Of a stretch of DNA of 64,000 nucleotides, positions 27,828-37,740 are shown in pieces. Location: contig CAIYSR010000139.1 of the NCBI GenBank assembly GCA_903928895.1, forward strand, positions 42,637 to 106,636. The letters run 5' to 3'. Position numbers and translations under genes: made by a program. The first letter of the stretch is position 1; the number at the start of each line of letters is the position of its first letter. A model generated the notes under the pieces. It saw only the letters and a program-made list of their open reading frames with translations. It did no database searches and was not told the origin of the DNA. This stretch comes from an uncultured Rhodospirillales bacterium (GTDB lineage Bacteria; Pseudomonadota; Alphaproteobacteria; Acetobacterales; Acetobacteraceae).

Positions 27828-30038
27828 TCAGGCAGCTCGGGTGCCGATGATACCGTCGGCCTCAAGCCCAGCGATCTCGGCGGCGGTCAGGCCGAGCAGC
27901 GTAGCGAGGACCTCGGCACCATGTTCCCCCAGGGTGGGCGCGGGGCGTTGGATCGGGGCACGTTTGCCGTCGAGCCTGTAGGGCGACTGGGGCAGGACAT
28001 GATTGCCGACATGGCGGCGGTCGCAGCGCAAATAGAAGCCGGTGGCGACGACATGGGGATCGGTCAGCAGGTCGGTGGCGGGGACGACCGGTCCGGCAAG
28101 GACTCCCGCTGTCTGCAACACGGCGGCTGCGTCGCGCGGCGAGCGATTCCGCGCCCATGCGGCGAGGGCCTCGATCAGTGCGGCCGGATCGGTGGCGGCG
28201 CTGCCGATGGCGTGTGCGAGGGTCGCCATCTGCTCCGGGCGCTCGATTTCCACCGCGAGCCAGGCATCGGGGCCGGCGCCGCGCAGGCAGCCGCGCCATG
28301 CGCCTGCAAGGCGGTGGCTGCCGGTGCGAGGCGGTGCCTCGCCGGTGACGGATTGGGCAATGATGGCATCGGCGGCGAGATGGAACAGGCATTCAACCTG
28401 GGCAAGGTCGATGGTCGTGCCACCGGTGCGGTCCCGGCCATGCAGGGCGATGAGGCAGGCGGCGGCGGCATACAGGCCGGCGATGGGGTCACCATAGGCG
28501 GTATGCTGCATCGCCGGCGGCCATTCGGCCTCGCCATGCTGGAAAGGCATGCCGGAGGCTTGTTCGGTGGTGGAGCCATAGGCGCGGAAGCCGGACCACG
28601 GGCCGCTGCTACCGACGGCGCCCATGGATATATAGACCAGCGCCGGGTTGATCCCGGCCAGTGTGGCGGCGGAGAGACCAAGCTTGTCGAGCACGCCTGG
28701 CGCGTAGTTCTCGACCAGAACATCAGCCTCGATAGCGAGGCGCTTCAGCAGGGCGACGCCGGCGGGGCGGCGTAGGTCGAGGGTGATGCCGCGCTTGTTG
28801 CGGTTGACAGCGTTGAAATTCGGGCGGGTCTCGTAGGGCGGCGGGTCACCGGCCTCCAGCGCGTTCCAGCCGCGCCACCAATCGAGATGTGCGGTACCTT
28901 CGACTTTGATGACCTCGGCACCGAGGTCCGCGAAATGGCGCCCGGCGAGGGGACCTGACCAGCCCATGGAGAGATCGAGCACGCGTAGGCCGCCCAGCGG
29001 GGCGACTGCGGCTGGTTGGTGCATGGCCTGCGCGCGTTTCGCAGGCGGTGCGCCGGGATGGGGATGGAGGCGGAACGGAACGGCAGGGGCTTCGAAGGCG
29101 GCACCATCAGCTTCCCACGAGCGGAAACTCCCGCGGGCGCGCCAGTGCGGCGTGGCCAGTAGAGCGGCCAGCGTCGGCACTGGCCCGAGCGGGATGCGAC
29201 GGCGTTGGCCCTCGATCAGCAGGTCGGCCGCGTTCAGGCGGGTCAGGGCCGGCGCGAGAATGGCATCGAGTTCGCGGGCAGCAGCGAGCCGCAGGTCGGT
29301 GGTCGCGTAGCGCGGATCCTGCGCCAAGTCAGGTAATCCGATGAGGCTGCAGAGGTCTAGCCATTGCTGTGGGGTCAGAGCCGTGACACCGATCCAGCCG
29401 TCAGCGACGGGGAAGATGGTTTGCGGATACACCGGGCCGAACCGATTGACCCCACGGCGCAGGGCAGGCGGCGCACCGGCGGCGACGGCGGGACCGGCAT
29501 TCTCGGTCAGGCAGAGGAAGGCCTCATGGATGCTGACATCGATGCGTCCAGTTTGGCCGCGCCGCAAGGCGGCCAGTGCGGCGATGAAGCCGGTCAAGCC
29601 GCCGACCACCTGTGGCGCATGACCCTGGGGCAGGCAGGGCGGACCTTCGGCGGGGCCGAATCCATAGGCGAGACCGCTCATCGCCTGGATGATGCCGTCG
29701 CTGCCGCGCCAGTCGGCGCAGGGACCATCGGGGCCAAACCAGGTGAGAGCGAGGAGGAGACGAGCATCCAGACCGCCGGCCCGGGCGATATCGGCCGGAG
29801 TCTGACCGGCGATGACGATATCCGGCATGGCGTCGTCTGGGAATTCGCGTTGCTTGCCGCTGTCCAGCCAGGCCGCGTAGGCGGCGGCGGAGGCGCCGCC
29901 ATAGGCGAGGCCGGCATTGTCGGGGGCGGCGGGCGCGACGACGAGGGCGCCGTGTTCGACGAATAATTTGCCGCAGTAGCGCGTTGCGATGTCACCGGAA
30001 GCCTCGACGACGGTGAGGCCGGTCAAAGCGAGGCTCAC
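27828..30038 (-). CDS. Tandem (two-domain) CaiB/BaiF-type CoA-transferase
   Basis: 736 residues from GTG 30038, about twice the usual ~400, consisting of two family III CoA-transferase copies. The second half has all landmarks: LRVLDLSMGWSGPLAGRHFADLGAEVIKVE, NRNKRGITLDL, ADVLVENYAPG, and YGDPIAGLYAA with the catalytic Asp. In the first half the equivalent segment is PQVVGGLTG, with Val where Asp is needed, so only the second active site looks competent. It moves CoA between acyl groups. Start is 4 bp after the hydratase stop; an operon with the carboxylase gene 38 bp downstream. Confidence 0.88.
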   Translation of the reverse strand: MSLALTGLTVVEASGDIATRYCGKLFVEHGALVVAPAAPDNAGLAYGGASAAAYAAWLDSGKQREFPDDAMPDIVIAGQTPADIARAGGLDARLLLALTWFGPDGPCADWRGSDGIIQAMSGLAYGFGPAEGPPCLPQGHAPQVVGGLTGFIAALAALRRGQTGRIDVSIHEAFLCLTENAGPAVAAGAPPALRRGVNRFGPVYPQTIFPVADGWIGVTALTPQQWLDLCSLIGLPDLAQDPRYATTDLRLAAARELDAILAPALTRLNAADLLIEGQRRRIPLGPVPTLAALLATPHWRARGSFRSWEADGAAFEAPAVPFRLHPHPGAPPAKRAQAMHQPAAVAPLGGLRVLDLSMGWSGPLAGRHFADLGAEVIKVEGTAHLDWWRGWNALEAGDPPPYETRPNFNAVNRNKRGITLDLRRPAGVALLKRLAIEADVLVENYAPGVLDKLGLSAATLAGINPALVYISMGAVGSSGPWSGFRAYGSTTEQASGMPFQHGEAEWPPAMQHTAYGDPIAGLYAAAACLIALHGRDRTGGTTIDLAQVECLFHLAADAIIAQSVTGEAPPRTGSHRLAGAWRGCLRGAGPDAWLAVEIERPEQMATLAHAIGSAATDPAALIEALAAWARNRSPRDAAAVLQTAGVLAGPVVPATDLLTDPHVVATGFYLRCDRRHVGNHVLPQSPYRLDGKRAPIQRPAPTLGEHGAEVLATLLGLTAAEIAGLEADGIIGTRAA

Positions 30039-30042
30039 AGGA

Positions 30043-30834
30043 TCAGCGCCCGACCCAGCGCGGCGGCCGCTTCTCGACGAAGGCGCGCGGGCCTTCGCGG
30101 AAATCCTCGGTCTCGCGGATACGACGGCCGGCCAGGGCACTCAGCTCCCATAATTCTTCCTCGGTGCGATCAGCCGCATGGCGGGCGACCGTCAGGCTTT
30201 CTCGCACGGCGACCGGGGCGTTCACGGTGACCCGCCCGGCAAGGGCGAGCGTGGCGGGCAGGAGTTCTGCTGCCGGCACCGCGGCGTTGATCATACCGAA
30301 ATGAGCGGCGCGGGCACTGCTGTTGGGTTCGCCGGTGGCCATCATCTCGTGCGCGATCACCCGCGGCAGGGCGCGCGGCAGACGAAAGACGCCGCCGGCG
30401 ACGGCGACCAGGCTGCGTTTAACCTCGGGCAGGCCGAAAGTCGCGTCCTCGACGGCCACCGCCATGTCACAGGACAGGAGGAGTTCCAGCCCGCCCGCCA
30501 ACGCATGGCCGTTGGCTGCCGCGATCCACAGCTTGGTGCGCGGGGCCCGGACGAAGCCGGCGAAGCCGCCGCGCTCGGTCCACAGGGCGTTGCCGCGGCC
30601 GGCCGAGACTTCTTTGAGATCGGCGCCGGCGCAGAACGCATGTGGGCCGGCGCCAGTGAGGATGGCAACCCAGACATCGGAGTCCTGCTCGACCCGCGCC
30701 ACGGCAGCATCTAGCGCCGCGGCGACAGCGCCGTTGACGGCGTTGCGGGCCTCGGGGCGGTTGATGGTGACGAGCGCGACGTGCGGCGCGGCCATCGTGA
30801 ACAGGACGGCACCGCCGGGCATCACAGACTCCAT
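30043..30834 (-). CDS. Enoyl-CoA hydratase/isomerase (crotonase fold)
   Basis: 263 residues from ATG 30834. Crotonase landmarks: the oxyanion-hole segment AFCAGADLKE, GHALAGGLELLLSCD with the first catalytic Glu, and FGLPEVKRSLVAVAGG with the second. Both glutamates of a hydratase are present. It probably hydrates an enoyl-CoA in the catabolic route with the CoA-transferase and carboxylase that follow. In-frame starts at 30879 and 30822 are possible; there is no clear Shine-Dalgarno. Confidence 0.85.
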   Translation of the reverse strand: MESVMPGGAVLFTMAAPHVALVTINRPEARNAVNGAVAAALDAAVARVEQDSDVWVAILTGAGPHAFCAGADLKEVSAGRGNALWTERGGFAGFVRAPRTKLWIAAANGHALAGGLELLLSCDMAVAVEDATFGLPEVKRSLVAVAGGVFRLPRALPRVIAHEMMATGEPNSSARAAHFGMINAAVPAAELLPATLALAGRVTVNAPVAVRESLTVARHAADRTEEELWELSALAGRRIRETEDFREGPRAFVEKRPPRWVGR

Positions 30835-31067
30835 TGTGGCAGCCCGTCCTGGCGGTGGGTGGTGCGACCGGGGTGGCAAAACGCCATCGTGCTGGTCGCG
30901 ATAAGGACGGCAAGGTCGGCGGTGCCGTCGTGGTGGAGGGTCTCGTCCATCAGCGCCGTCGGATCAACGCCATGGCGCGAACCATCCGGCCGGTCCTTCC
31001 CCTTGCCGATGCCAACGATCACGGGCGTGCTCGGGGGAACCGGGACATGCTGGTTGTTCCTGGACGT
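30822..31067 (-). pseudogene. Remnant of a thiolase-like (acetyl-CoA acetyltransferase) gene, N-terminal fragment
   Basis: The 327-bp gap between the hydratase and adk has one suggestive open frame. It has no ATG, begins HVPVPPSTPVIVGIGKGKDR and continues DGSRHGVDPTALMDETL, then loses similarity. PVIVGxGxxxDRP...EPxALM is how many acetyl-CoA acetyltransferases of the SCP-x/thiolase group begin. It therefore looks like the truncated first ~50 codons of such an enzyme, fitting the acyl-CoA operon. Recognition is from memory of the family pattern; it may be chance. Confidence 0.35.
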
Positions 31068-31144
31068 TTATGCGTCAGGCCAGCACGGGTCATCCGACCG
31101 AGTCAACTCGGGCCAGGAGGTCGCGCCCGCCGGCACGACCAGGT

Positions 31145-31160
31145 CGGGCAAAGCTGCCCG
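31145..31160 (-). terminator. Hairpin immediately after adk
   Basis: CGGGCA and TGCCCG form a 6-bp stem with a 4-base loop, 1 bp after the adk stop. It marks the end of the ribosomal operon, but there is no U tract. Confidence 0.35.
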
Positions 31161-31161
31161 C

Positions 31162-31818
31162 TCAGCGCGGAAGCGAGTCGAGCAGGGCAACCAGCGCCAC
31201 GGTCACGTCATCGATATCGGCCATACCGTCAATTGCATACAGGCGTTCTTGTTTGGCGTAGTGCGGTAGGATCGGGGCGGTCTGTTCGTGATAGGCGGCC
31301 AGGCGCGCACCGACTGTCTCGCGGTTGTCATCGGCGCGACGGGTGAAACGGGTGCCGCCGCAACTGTCGCAGACCCCTTGGGTCCGGGGGAGTTGGAAGC
31401 TGTCGTGGTAGCCCGCGCCGCAGGCGGCGCAGGTATAGCGGCCGGCGATGCGATCGGTGAGCGCGGCATCGTCAACCTTGAGTTCGACCACGGCATCGAG
31501 TTGGAGGTTGCGGCTGGCGAGCATGCCGTCGAGCGCTTCGGCCTGCGGCACAGTGCGGGGGAAACCGTCCAGAATGAAGCCCTTGGCGCAATCCGGACGG
31601 TCCACCCGGCTGGCGAGCATGCGCACCAGGATGTCGTCGGAAACCAGCTTGCCGGCCTCCATGACCGCCTTGGCCTCGCGGCCGATGTCGCTGCCGGCCG
31701 CAACCTCGGCGCGCAGCATGTCGCCGGTGGAGATCTGAACGATGCCGTAGCGCTCCTGCAAACGCTTGGCCTGGGTACCCTTTCCGGCCCCGGGCGGGCC
31801 CAGAAGAATCAGTTTCAT
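31162..31818 (-). CDS. adk: Adenylate kinase
   Basis: 218 residues, long-LID form. P-loop GPPGAGKGT at 7-15. The LID carries a four-Cys zinc-type site, [12 protein letters not shown] and [19 protein letters not shown] and the RADDNRET arginines are intact. It interconverts ATP+AMP and 2 ADP. It is the last gene of the ribosomal cluster, 10 bp after secY; the usual rpsM-rpsK-rpoA-rplQ set does not follow. Confidence 0.97.
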   Translation of the reverse strand: MKLILLGPPGAGKGTQAKRLQERYGIVQISTGDMLRAEVAAGSDIGREAKAVMEAGKLVSDDILVRMLASRVDRPDCAKGFILDGFPRTVPQAEALDGMLASRNLQLDAVVELKVDDAALTDRIAGRYTCAACGAGYHDSFQLPRTQGVCDSCGGTRFTRRADDNRETVGARLAAYHEQTAPILPHYAKQERLYAIDGMADIDDVTVALVALLDSLPR

Positions 31819-31828
31819 TGGCGCCTCC

Positions 31829-33172
31829 TCAGCGGCCTCGGCCCTTCACGCGGCCTTTCTTGATCAGCCCCTCGTACTGGTGGGCCAACAGATGCGATTG
31901 GATCTGGGTGATGGTGTCCATGGTTACGGAGACGATGATCATCAGGCTGGTGCCCCCGAAATAGAACGGAACGCCGTAGTTGCTGATCAGGACCTCGGGC
32001 AGCAGGCAGACGATGCACATATAGAGCGCACCGATGGTTGTGAGTCGGGTTAGCACCAGATCGAAGTAATCGGCGGTCGCATTGCCCGGCCGAATGCCGG
32101 GGATGAACCCACCGTATTTCTTGAGATTCTCCGCCGTCTCCTGCGGATTAAACACGACAGCGGTGTAGAAATAACTGAAGAAGATGATCATGGCCGCATA
32201 GGTCAGCATATAGAGCGGCTGACCATGCGCGAGGGCATTGCCGATCATCGCGAGAATGCCGAGGTCATTCGCACCGGAGAAGCCAGAGATGGTCGCCGGG
32301 ATCAGCAGGATCGAGCTGGCAAAAATCGGCGGGATGACGCCCGACGTGTTGAGCTTGAGCGGCATGTGGGTGGAATCGCCGCCGAACATCCGCTGACCAA
32401 CCTGGCGCTTGGGATATTGCACCACAATGCGCCGCTGCGCCCGCTCGATGAAGACCACGAAGGCTACGACCGCGACCGCAATTACAAGGAAGGCCACGAT
32501 GAAGACCGGGCTGAGTGCGCCGGTGCGGCCGAGTTCGAGCAGCGAGGCCAAGGCGTGCGGCACGTTGGCAACGATGCCCGAGAAGATAATCAGGCTGGTG
32601 CCGTTGCCGATGCCCCGGGCGGTGATCTGCTCGCCGAGCCACATCAGGAACATCGTGCCGCCAACCAGTGATACCACACAGGAGATGCGGAAGAAGGCGC
32701 CTGGGTCGATCACTGCGGCCCCGAAGCTGCCTCGCATGCCTTCAAGGCCAATGGCGATACCGTAGGACTGGAACATCGCGATCAGCACGGTGAGATAGCG
32801 CGTGTACTGATTGAGCTTCTTGCGCCCGCTCTCGCCCTCCTTCTTGAGGGTTTCGAGCGCGGGGACGGCGGCCGACATCAGCTGAATAATGATGCTGGCC
32901 GAGATATAGGGCATGATCGCAAGGGCGAAGACCGTCATCCGCCCGAGCGCACCTCCCGAGAACATGTCAAACATGCCGAGGATGCCGCCGCCGTGCTGGT
33001 TGAGCATCTCGCCCATCACGGCCGCATCGACACCCGGTACCGGGATGTACGTGCCGACACGGTAGACCAGCAGGGCGCCCAAGGTGAACCAGATGCGCTT
33101 CTTCAGTTCGGTCGCCTTGGAGAAGGCCCCCAGGCTCAGGTTCGATGCGAGCTGTTCAGCGGCCGAGGCCAT
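31829..33172 (-). CDS. secY: Protein translocase subunit SecY
   Basis: 447 residues with ten predicted membrane helices. N-terminal [34 protein letters not shown] and the plug/TM2 region ([16 protein letters not shown]) are typical; the cytosolic loop ([16 protein letters not shown]) that binds SecA/ribosome is intact. It forms the SecYEG channel. Start ATG 33172; the longer frame start at 33217 adds non-SecY residues. Confidence 0.97.
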   Translation of the reverse strand: MASAAEQLASNLSLGAFSKATELKKRIWFTLGALLVYRVGTYIPVPGVDAAVMGEMLNQHGGGILGMFDMFSGGALGRMTVFALAIMPYISASIIIQLMSAAVPALETLKKEGESGRKKLNQYTRYLTVLIAMFQSYGIAIGLEGMRGSFGAAVIDPGAFFRISCVVSLVGGTMFLMWLGEQITARGIGNGTSLIIFSGIVANVPHALASLLELGRTGALSPVFIVAFLVIAVAVVAFVVFIERAQRRIVVQYPKRQVGQRMFGGDSTHMPLKLNTSGVIPPIFASSILLIPATISGFSGANDLGILAMIGNALAHGQPLYMLTYAAMIIFFSYFYTAVVFNPQETAENLKKYGGFIPGIRPGNATADYFDLVLTRLTTIGALYMCIVCLLPEVLISNYGVPFYFGGTSLMIIVSVTMDTITQIQSHLLAHQYEGLIKKGRVKGRGR

Positions 33173-33193
33173 GCAACTATCCTCATCATAGAA

Positions 33194-33239
33194 GCGGCGC
33201 CGACCGGGCGCACCCAAATCGGGGTCCCGTAGGCGCCGC
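33194..33239. repeat. Inverted repeat in secY leader
   Basis: GCGGCGCC and GGCGCCGC, 8-bp arms 30 bp apart, in the 138-bp rplO-secY gap. Possibly an mRNA structure that tunes SecY translation. Confidence 0.35.
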
Positions 33240-33310
33240 GTCTGTCCTCTTACCCCGTGTTCCGCAAGTGCGAAAGCGCCCTTGCCAGCAGAGAGGGGTG
33301 ATCGTGGTCT

Positions 33311-33802
33311 TCAGGCTTGGGCTGGCGGCTTGGCGGGGACCGTTGTGGTCACCGTGCCGCCAGCGGCCTCCACCGCGGAGACCGCGGCTGCGGAGGCGCC
33401 GCAGACCGTGATATTGATTGCCCGCCCGATAGCGCCGTTGGCCAGCAGACGCACACCCGCCACCTTGCCGGTGCGCACGAGGTTCGCCGCTCGTAGCATG
33501 TCCTCGGTGATCGGCTGGGTTCCGTGGATCTTGCCGGCGTCGATCGCCTTGGCCAACGTGCCAAGGTTGAGCGGCGCGTATTCGACGCGGAAGATGTTGT
33601 TGAACCCGCGCTTCGGCAGACGCCGATAGATCGGGAGCTGTCCACCCTCGAAGCCGTTGAGGGCCACGCCCTCGCGCGCCTTCTGACCCTTCACGCCCTT
33701 GCCAGACGTCTTGCCCTTCCCGGAGCCGATGCCGCGGCCGAGACGCTTCGACTTCAACCGTGAGCCGGGGTTGTCCCGGAGTTCATTGAGCTTCATCGCC
33801 AT
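33311..33802 (-). CDS. rplO: 50S ribosomal protein L15
   Basis: 163 residues. Basic N-terminus [39 protein letters not shown], written here as its pattern of G/K-rich [16 protein letters not shown], is diagnostic; [17 protein letters not shown] follows. Ala-rich C-terminal tail. Assembles late in the large subunit. Upstream of secY as in other spc operons. Confidence 0.97.
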   Translation of the reverse strand: MAMKLNELRDNPGSRLKSKRLGRGIGSGKGKTSGKGVKGQKAREGVALNGFEGGQLPIYRRLPKRGFNNIFRVEYAPLNLGTLAKAIDAGKIHGTQPITEDMLRAANLVRTGKVAGVRLLANGAIGRAINITVCGASAAAVSAVEAAGGTVTTTVPAKPPAQA

Positions 33803-33823
33803 TCCCTTCCGTCCTGAGCGGGC

Positions 33824-34015
33824 TCAGGACAGTTCCTCCACCTTCACGAGGTGGGCCACTTTGCGGATCATGCCACGGACCGAGGGTGTATCCTCGAGCT
33901 CGCGCACACGGCCGATCTTGTTCAGGCCCAGACCGGTCAGAGTCTCCTTCTGCCCCGGCTTACGCCCGTTGGCCGACGCGGTCTGGATGACGCGCACCAT
34001 CTTTGCCTCAGGCAT
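33824..34015 (-). CDS. rpmD: 50S ribosomal protein L30
   Basis: 63 residues with the L30 core ([34 protein letters not shown]). An AGGAGG Shine-Dalgarno 6 bases upstream supports ATG 34015, which overlaps the end of rpsE by 8 bp. A second in-frame ATG at 34000 could also serve. Lies in the spc operon between rpsE and rplO. Confidence 0.94.
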   Translation of the reverse strand: MPEAKMVRVIQTASANGRKPGQKETLTGLGLNKIGRVRELEDTPSVRGMIRKVAHLVKVEELS

Positions 34016-34610
34016 CGGTTGCCTCCTGCGCCGGGGCGTGGTCGCGACGACCGATCAGATCGGCCACCTTCTTGCCGCGCCGCTGGGCCACAGAACGTGG
34101 GCTCGCGCAACGCTGCAAAGCGTCGAACGTCGCTTTGACCATGTTGTGCGGATTGCGGCTGCCGAGGCTTTTGGCAACGACATCGCCGACGCCAAGAGCC
34201 TCGAAGACCGCGCGCATCGGGCCACCGGCAATGATTCCAGTGCCGGCGGATGCTGAACGCAGCACCACCGAACCCGCGCCAAAATCACCGGTGACATCAT
34301 GATGCAGGGTGCGGCCCTCCTTCATCGGCACTCGGATCATCGTACGCTTGGCGCGATCGGTTGCTTTGCGGATCGCCTCCGGCACTTCGCGCGCCTTGCC
34401 GGCGCCGTAGCCGACACGGCCCTTCTGGTCCCCCACCACCACCAGGGCGGCAAAGGCAAACCGACGGCCACCCTTCACCACCTTGGCGACGCGATTGATC
34501 GTCACCAGCTTGTCGATCAGGTCATCACCGCCATCGCGATCGGATGCGTTGCGATCCCGGTCCCGTCCGCCGCGGCCGCCGCCGCCGCCTTCCCTCGGTT
34601 CACGTGCCAT
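34008..34610 (-). CDS. rpsE: 30S ribosomal protein S5
   Basis: 200 residues; Gly/Arg/Asp-rich N-terminal tail (about 1-30), then [26 protein letters not shown] and [17 protein letters not shown], the conserved S5 fold. [18 protein letters not shown] is in the C-terminal domain. It helps in decoding accuracy. Overlaps rpmD by 8 bp. Confidence 0.97.
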   Translation of the reverse strand: MAREPREGGGGGRGGRDRDRNASDRDGGDDLIDKLVTINRVAKVVKGGRRFAFAALVVVGDQKGRVGYGAGKAREVPEAIRKATDRAKRTMIRVPMKEGRTLHHDVTGDFGAGSVVLRSASAGTGIIAGGPMRAVFEALGVGDVVAKSLGSRNPHNMVKATFDALQRCASPRSVAQRRGKKVADLIGRRDHAPAQEATDA

Positions 34611-34621
34611 GCTGTTTCCCC

Positions 34622-34984
34622 TTAGAAGGCCAGACCGCCCTCACGGGCGGCTTCGGCCAGCGCCTTGACGCGGCCGTGGTAAAGATAAGCGCCGCGATCG
34701 AACACCACCTCGGTGATGCCCGCCGCCAACGCGCGTTCGGCAACCAGCTTGCCGACAGCCGCCGCCGCGGCCTTGTCGGCGCCAGTCTTTAGTCCCTCGC
34801 GCAAATTGCGATCCAGGCTCGAGGCCGCCGCAACGGTGCGGCCGGCGCTGTCATCGATGACCTGCGCGTAGATATGCTGGCTCGACCGAAAAACCGAAAG
34901 ACGGGCGCGACCGCCAGCCTTGCGGCGCAGCTGAAAGCGAAGGCGCTCGCGCCGACGCTGCTGCAGATCCTTGCTATCGCTCAC
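34622..34984 (-). CDS. rplR: 50S ribosomal protein L18
   Basis: 120 residues: [29 protein letters not shown], and the C-terminal [24 protein letters not shown]. Binds 5S rRNA. Its start overlaps the rplF stop by 4 bp, so translation is coupled. Confidence 0.97.
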   Translation of the reverse strand: MSDSKDLQQRRRERLRFQLRRKAGGRARLSVFRSSQHIYAQVIDDSAGRTVAAASSLDRNLREGLKTGADKAAAAAVGKLVAERALAAGITEVVFDRGAYLYHGRVKALAEAAREGGLAF

Positions 34985-35514
34985 TTCTTTTTACCTTCCT
35001 TGCGGAGGATCTGCTCACCCTCGAACTTCACGCCCTTGCCCTTGTACGGCTCGGGCGGACGCCAGGTGCGGATCTCGGCGCAAACCTGCCCAACCAGACG
35101 CTTGTCGACGCCTTCGACCTTGATCGAAGTCGGTTTCTCGCAGCTGATCTTGATCCCCTTCGGGATCTTGAAGTTGACGTCGTGGGAGAAGCCGAGGTTC
35201 ATCACCAGCGTGTCACCATTGACAGCGGCACGGTAGCCGGTGCCGGTGATCTCCATCGACTTCGAATAGCCCTGCGAGACGCCGCGGATCATGCTGGCGA
35301 CCAGCGCCCGCGTGGTTCCCCACATCATGCGTGCCGGAGCGGAAGCGCCGCGCGGCGCAACCACCACCTTGTCGGACTCGACCGTGGTGTCGACCTTGTC
35401 GGTCAACGTCAGAGCCAATTCGCCGAGCTTGCCCGTCACCGTGATGCGATCTCCGGCGAGCGCGACCTGCACGCCAGCGGGGATCGGAACAGGATATTTG
35501 CCTACGCGTGACAT
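34981..35514 (-). CDS. rplF: 50S ribosomal protein L6
   Basis: 177 residues from ATG 35514 ([12 protein letters not shown]). Two L6 repeats; C-terminal [21 protein letters not shown] is the family hallmark. Sits near the factor-binding site of the 50S. The longer frame from 35583 overlaps rpsH and is not real. Confidence 0.97.
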   Translation of the reverse strand: MSRVGKYPVPIPAGVQVALAGDRITVTGKLGELALTLTDKVDTTVESDKVVVAPRGASAPARMMWGTTRALVASMIRGVSQGYSKSMEITGTGYRAAVNGDTLVMNLGFSHDVNFKIPKGIKISCEKPTSIKVEGVDKRLVGQVCAEIRTWRPPEPYKGKGVKFEGEQILRKEGKKK

Positions 35515-35527
35515 TTCCCGTCCCTCC

Positions 35528-35926
35528 TCAGAACACGCGGCAGAGAACTTCGCCGCCAACATTGGCAGCGCGGGCCTCGGCATCGCTCAGCACCCCACGC
35601 GGGGTCGACAGGATCGAGGTTCCAAGGCCGGCATAGACCCGCGGCAGTTCCTTAATCTTGGAATACACGCGGCGGCCCGGCTTGGAGACGCGGGTGATCT
35701 CCTTGATCACCGGCTCCCCCTCATTGTATTTCAACTCGATACGAAGCTGCGCAATGCCGGGGCGGATCGCCTCGGTCGTAAAGCCGCGAATGTAGCCTTC
35801 GCGCTTCAGCGCATCGAGGACATTCGCGCGCAGCTGGGACGCCGGGGCGACGCACGACGTGTGCCGTGCGTGCTGGGCGTTGCGGATGCGGGTGAGCATA
35901 TCACCCAGCGGATCTGACATCGACAT
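35528..35926 (-). CDS. rpsH: 30S ribosomal protein S8
   Basis: 132 residues: [14 protein letters not shown] at the N-terminus and [19 protein letters not shown] near the C-terminus. Binds central-domain 16S rRNA, and in E. coli represses the spc operon; no such site was tested here. Confidence 0.97.
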   Translation of the reverse strand: MSMSDPLGDMLTRIRNAQHARHTSCVAPASQLRANVLDALKREGYIRGFTTEAIRPGIAQLRIELKYNEGEPVIKEITRVSKPGRRVYSKIKELPRVYAGLGTSILSTPRGVLSDAEARAANVGGEVLCRVF

Positions 35927-35938
35927 GTCTGGGCTACC

Positions 35939-36244
35939 TTACCAGCTGGCCTTGGTCATGCCCGGGATCTGGCCCGCAGAGGCCAGATCGCGCAGCGCAA
36001 TGCGGCACAGCTTGAACTTGCGATAGTTGCCGCGCGCACGGCCGGTCAACTCGCAGCGCAAGCGCACCCGCACCTTGGCGCCATTGCGCGGCAGTTCGGC
36101 GAGCTTCAACGTCGCATTGAAGCGGTCTTCCACCGGCAGCGTGCGATCCATCACGATCGCCTTCAAGGCCAAACGCTTGCCCTTGTCGCGCGCCGCCATG
36201 TGTTCCCGCTTCACGTTGCGGTTGACCTGTGAGGTCTTGGCCAT
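35939..36244 (-). CDS. rpsN: 30S ribosomal protein S14
   Basis: 101 residues from ATG 36244. Zinc-free form: [24 protein letters not shown] lacks the CxxC pairs, as in most proteobacterial S14. Sits between rplE and rpsH as usual. Confidence 0.96.
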   Translation of the reverse strand: MAKTSQVNRNVKREHMAARDKGKRLALKAIVMDRTLPVEDRFNATLKLAELPRNGAKVRVRLRCELTGRARGNYRKFKLCRIALRDLASAGQIPGMTKASW

Positions 36245-36331
36245 CCTGTCTTGTCCTCCGGAACCTGCCGGCACCGCCGGCGGTTTTCCAAACCAGTTGC
36301 CCCCAAAAGGGCGTTACATCGAAAGCCGCCC

Positions 36332-37030
36332 TTAGCCCTGGAAGGGGATATAGAACTGCTTCAGCAGCGCCTTCGCCTCGGCATCTGTTTTTGCCGAGGT
36401 GACGAACACAATATCCATGCCACGAATCGAATCGACCTTGTCGTAGACGATTTCCGGAAACACGATCTGCTCCTTCATGCCCATGGCGAAGTTGCCACGG
36501 CCATCGAAGCCCTTGTTACCCGGGATGCCGCGAAAGTCCCGGACGCGCGGCAGCGCGACAGTGACCAGGCGATCCAGGAACTCATACATGCGCGCCTTGC
36601 GCAGCGTGACCTTGCAGCCGATCGGCAGACCCTTGCGAATTTTGAAGCCGGCGATCGCTTTCTTGGCCACCGTCTTGACCGGACGTTGGCCACTGATAAG
36701 GGCCAGTTCCGAAACCGCGGCGTCGAGCTTCTTTTGATCGCCGGTTGCCTCGCCGACGCCCATGTTGATAACGATCTTCTCCAGCTTGGGCACCTGCATC
36801 GGGTTCGTATAGCCGAACTCCTTCTGCAGTGCTGGCCGCACCACCTCGGCATAATGCTGTGCCAGGCGCGGCGTCTCTTCCGGTGACGCCGCGGCGGGGC
36901 CGGCGGCGGCGGTGGCGAGAGAATCAGCCTTACCAGCACCCTTGGAGAGTTTCGCCGGAGGCGCACCAGCCCCACGCGAGGCTCCGCCCTTCGGAGCGGC
37001 CTTGCCGCCCTTTGATTTGCTGTCGCTCAC
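36332..37030 (-). CDS. rplE: 50S ribosomal protein L5 with N-terminal extension
   Basis: 232 residues versus about 179 usual. Residues 1-52 are a low-complexity Ala/Gly/Lys/Pro tail ([15 protein letters not shown], then Ala-rich). The canonical L5 starts at [20 protein letters not shown] and includes [12 protein letters not shown] and the C-terminal [18 protein letters not shown]5 binds 5S rRNA and contacts P-site tRNA. No internal start codon begins exactly at the core, so the extension is probably translated. Confidence 0.95.
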   Translation of the reverse strand: MSDSKSKGGKAAPKGGASRGAGAPPAKLSKGAGKADSLATAAAGPAAASPEETPRLAQHYAEVVRPALQKEFGYTNPMQVPKLEKIVINMGVGEATGDQKKLDAAVSELALISGQRPVKTVAKKAIAGFKIRKGLPIGCKVTLRKARMYEFLDRLVTVALPRVRDFRGIPGNKGFDGRGNFAMGMKEQIVFPEIVYDKVDSIRGMDIVFVTSAKTDAEAKALLKQFYIPFQG

Positions 37031-37040
37031 GATGGCCTCC

Positions 37041-37361
37041 TCAGTTCTCGATCACGTTGCCGGTCTTCTTGGCAACGCGGACCTTGCGGCCGTCCTCGAG
37101 GACACGGAAGCCGACCTTGGTGGGCTGGTCGGACTTCGTATCCACGAGTTTCAGATTGGAAAGATGAATGGTCGCTTCCTTCGGGATGATCCCGCCGGGC
37201 TGGCCCATGCCGGTAGGCTTGGTGTGGCGCTGGGCGACGTTGACGCCCTGAACGACGGCGCGGTCCTCCTTCGGCATCACCTTGAGCACTTCGCCGCGCT
37301 TGCCGCGGTCAGCGCCAGTGACGACGAGCACGGTGTCGCCCTTGCGAATACGAGCGGCCAT
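37041..37361 (-). CDS. rplX: 50S ribosomal protein L24
   Basis: 106 residues with a KOW motif ([24 protein letters not shown]) and [14 protein letters not shown]. Assembly initiator of the 50S. Its ATG shares one base with the rplN stop (TAATG). Confidence 0.97.
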   Translation of the reverse strand: MAARIRKGDTVLVVTGADRGKRGEVLKVMPKEDRAVVQGVNVAQRHTKPTGMGQPGGIIPKEATIHLSNLKLVDTKSDQPTKVGFRVLEDGRKVRVAKKTGNVIEN

Positions 37362-37729
37362 TACAACACCTCCGGCGCGAGCGAGATGATCTTCATGAAC
37401 TTCTTGGCGCGAAGCTCACGAACAACCGGGCCAAAGATGCGGGTGCCGATCGGCTCCTGCGACTTGTTTATCAGCACGGCGGCGTTGCGATCGAAGCGGA
37501 TAGCGCTCCCATCGGCGCGGCGCACCGGGAAAGACGTGCGCACGATTACCGCCTGATGGACGTCGCCCTTCTTCACTTTACCACGGGGAATCGCGTCCTG
37601 GATGGCCACGACGATGACATCGCCGACCGAGGCGGTCTTCCGCTTGGAGCCACCCAGCACCTTGATGCACTGCACCCGACGCGCGCCGCTGTTGTCGGCA
37701 ACATCCAGGTTGGTCTCGACTGAAATCAT
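37361..37729 (-). CDS. rplN: 50S ribosomal protein L14
   Basis: 122 residues from ATG 37729 ([20 protein letters not shown]). Conserved [21 protein letters not shown] and the C-terminal [12 protein letters not shown]. Located at the subunit interface. Upstream in-frame residues belong to a shadow of rpsQ. Confidence 0.98.
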   Translation of the reverse strand: MISVETNLDVADNSGARRVQCIKVLGGSKRKTASVGDVIVVAIQDAIPRGKVKKGDVHQAVIVRTSFPVRRADGSAIRFDRNAAVLINKSQEPIGTRIFGPVVRELRAKKFMKIISLAPEVL

Positions 37730-37740
37730 GTCTGCTCTCC

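Noticed and set aside
31070..31161. Possible remnant of rpsM downstream of adk
   Set aside because: None of the six frames shows S13-like motifs; only the weak thiolase-like frame nearby is suggestive.
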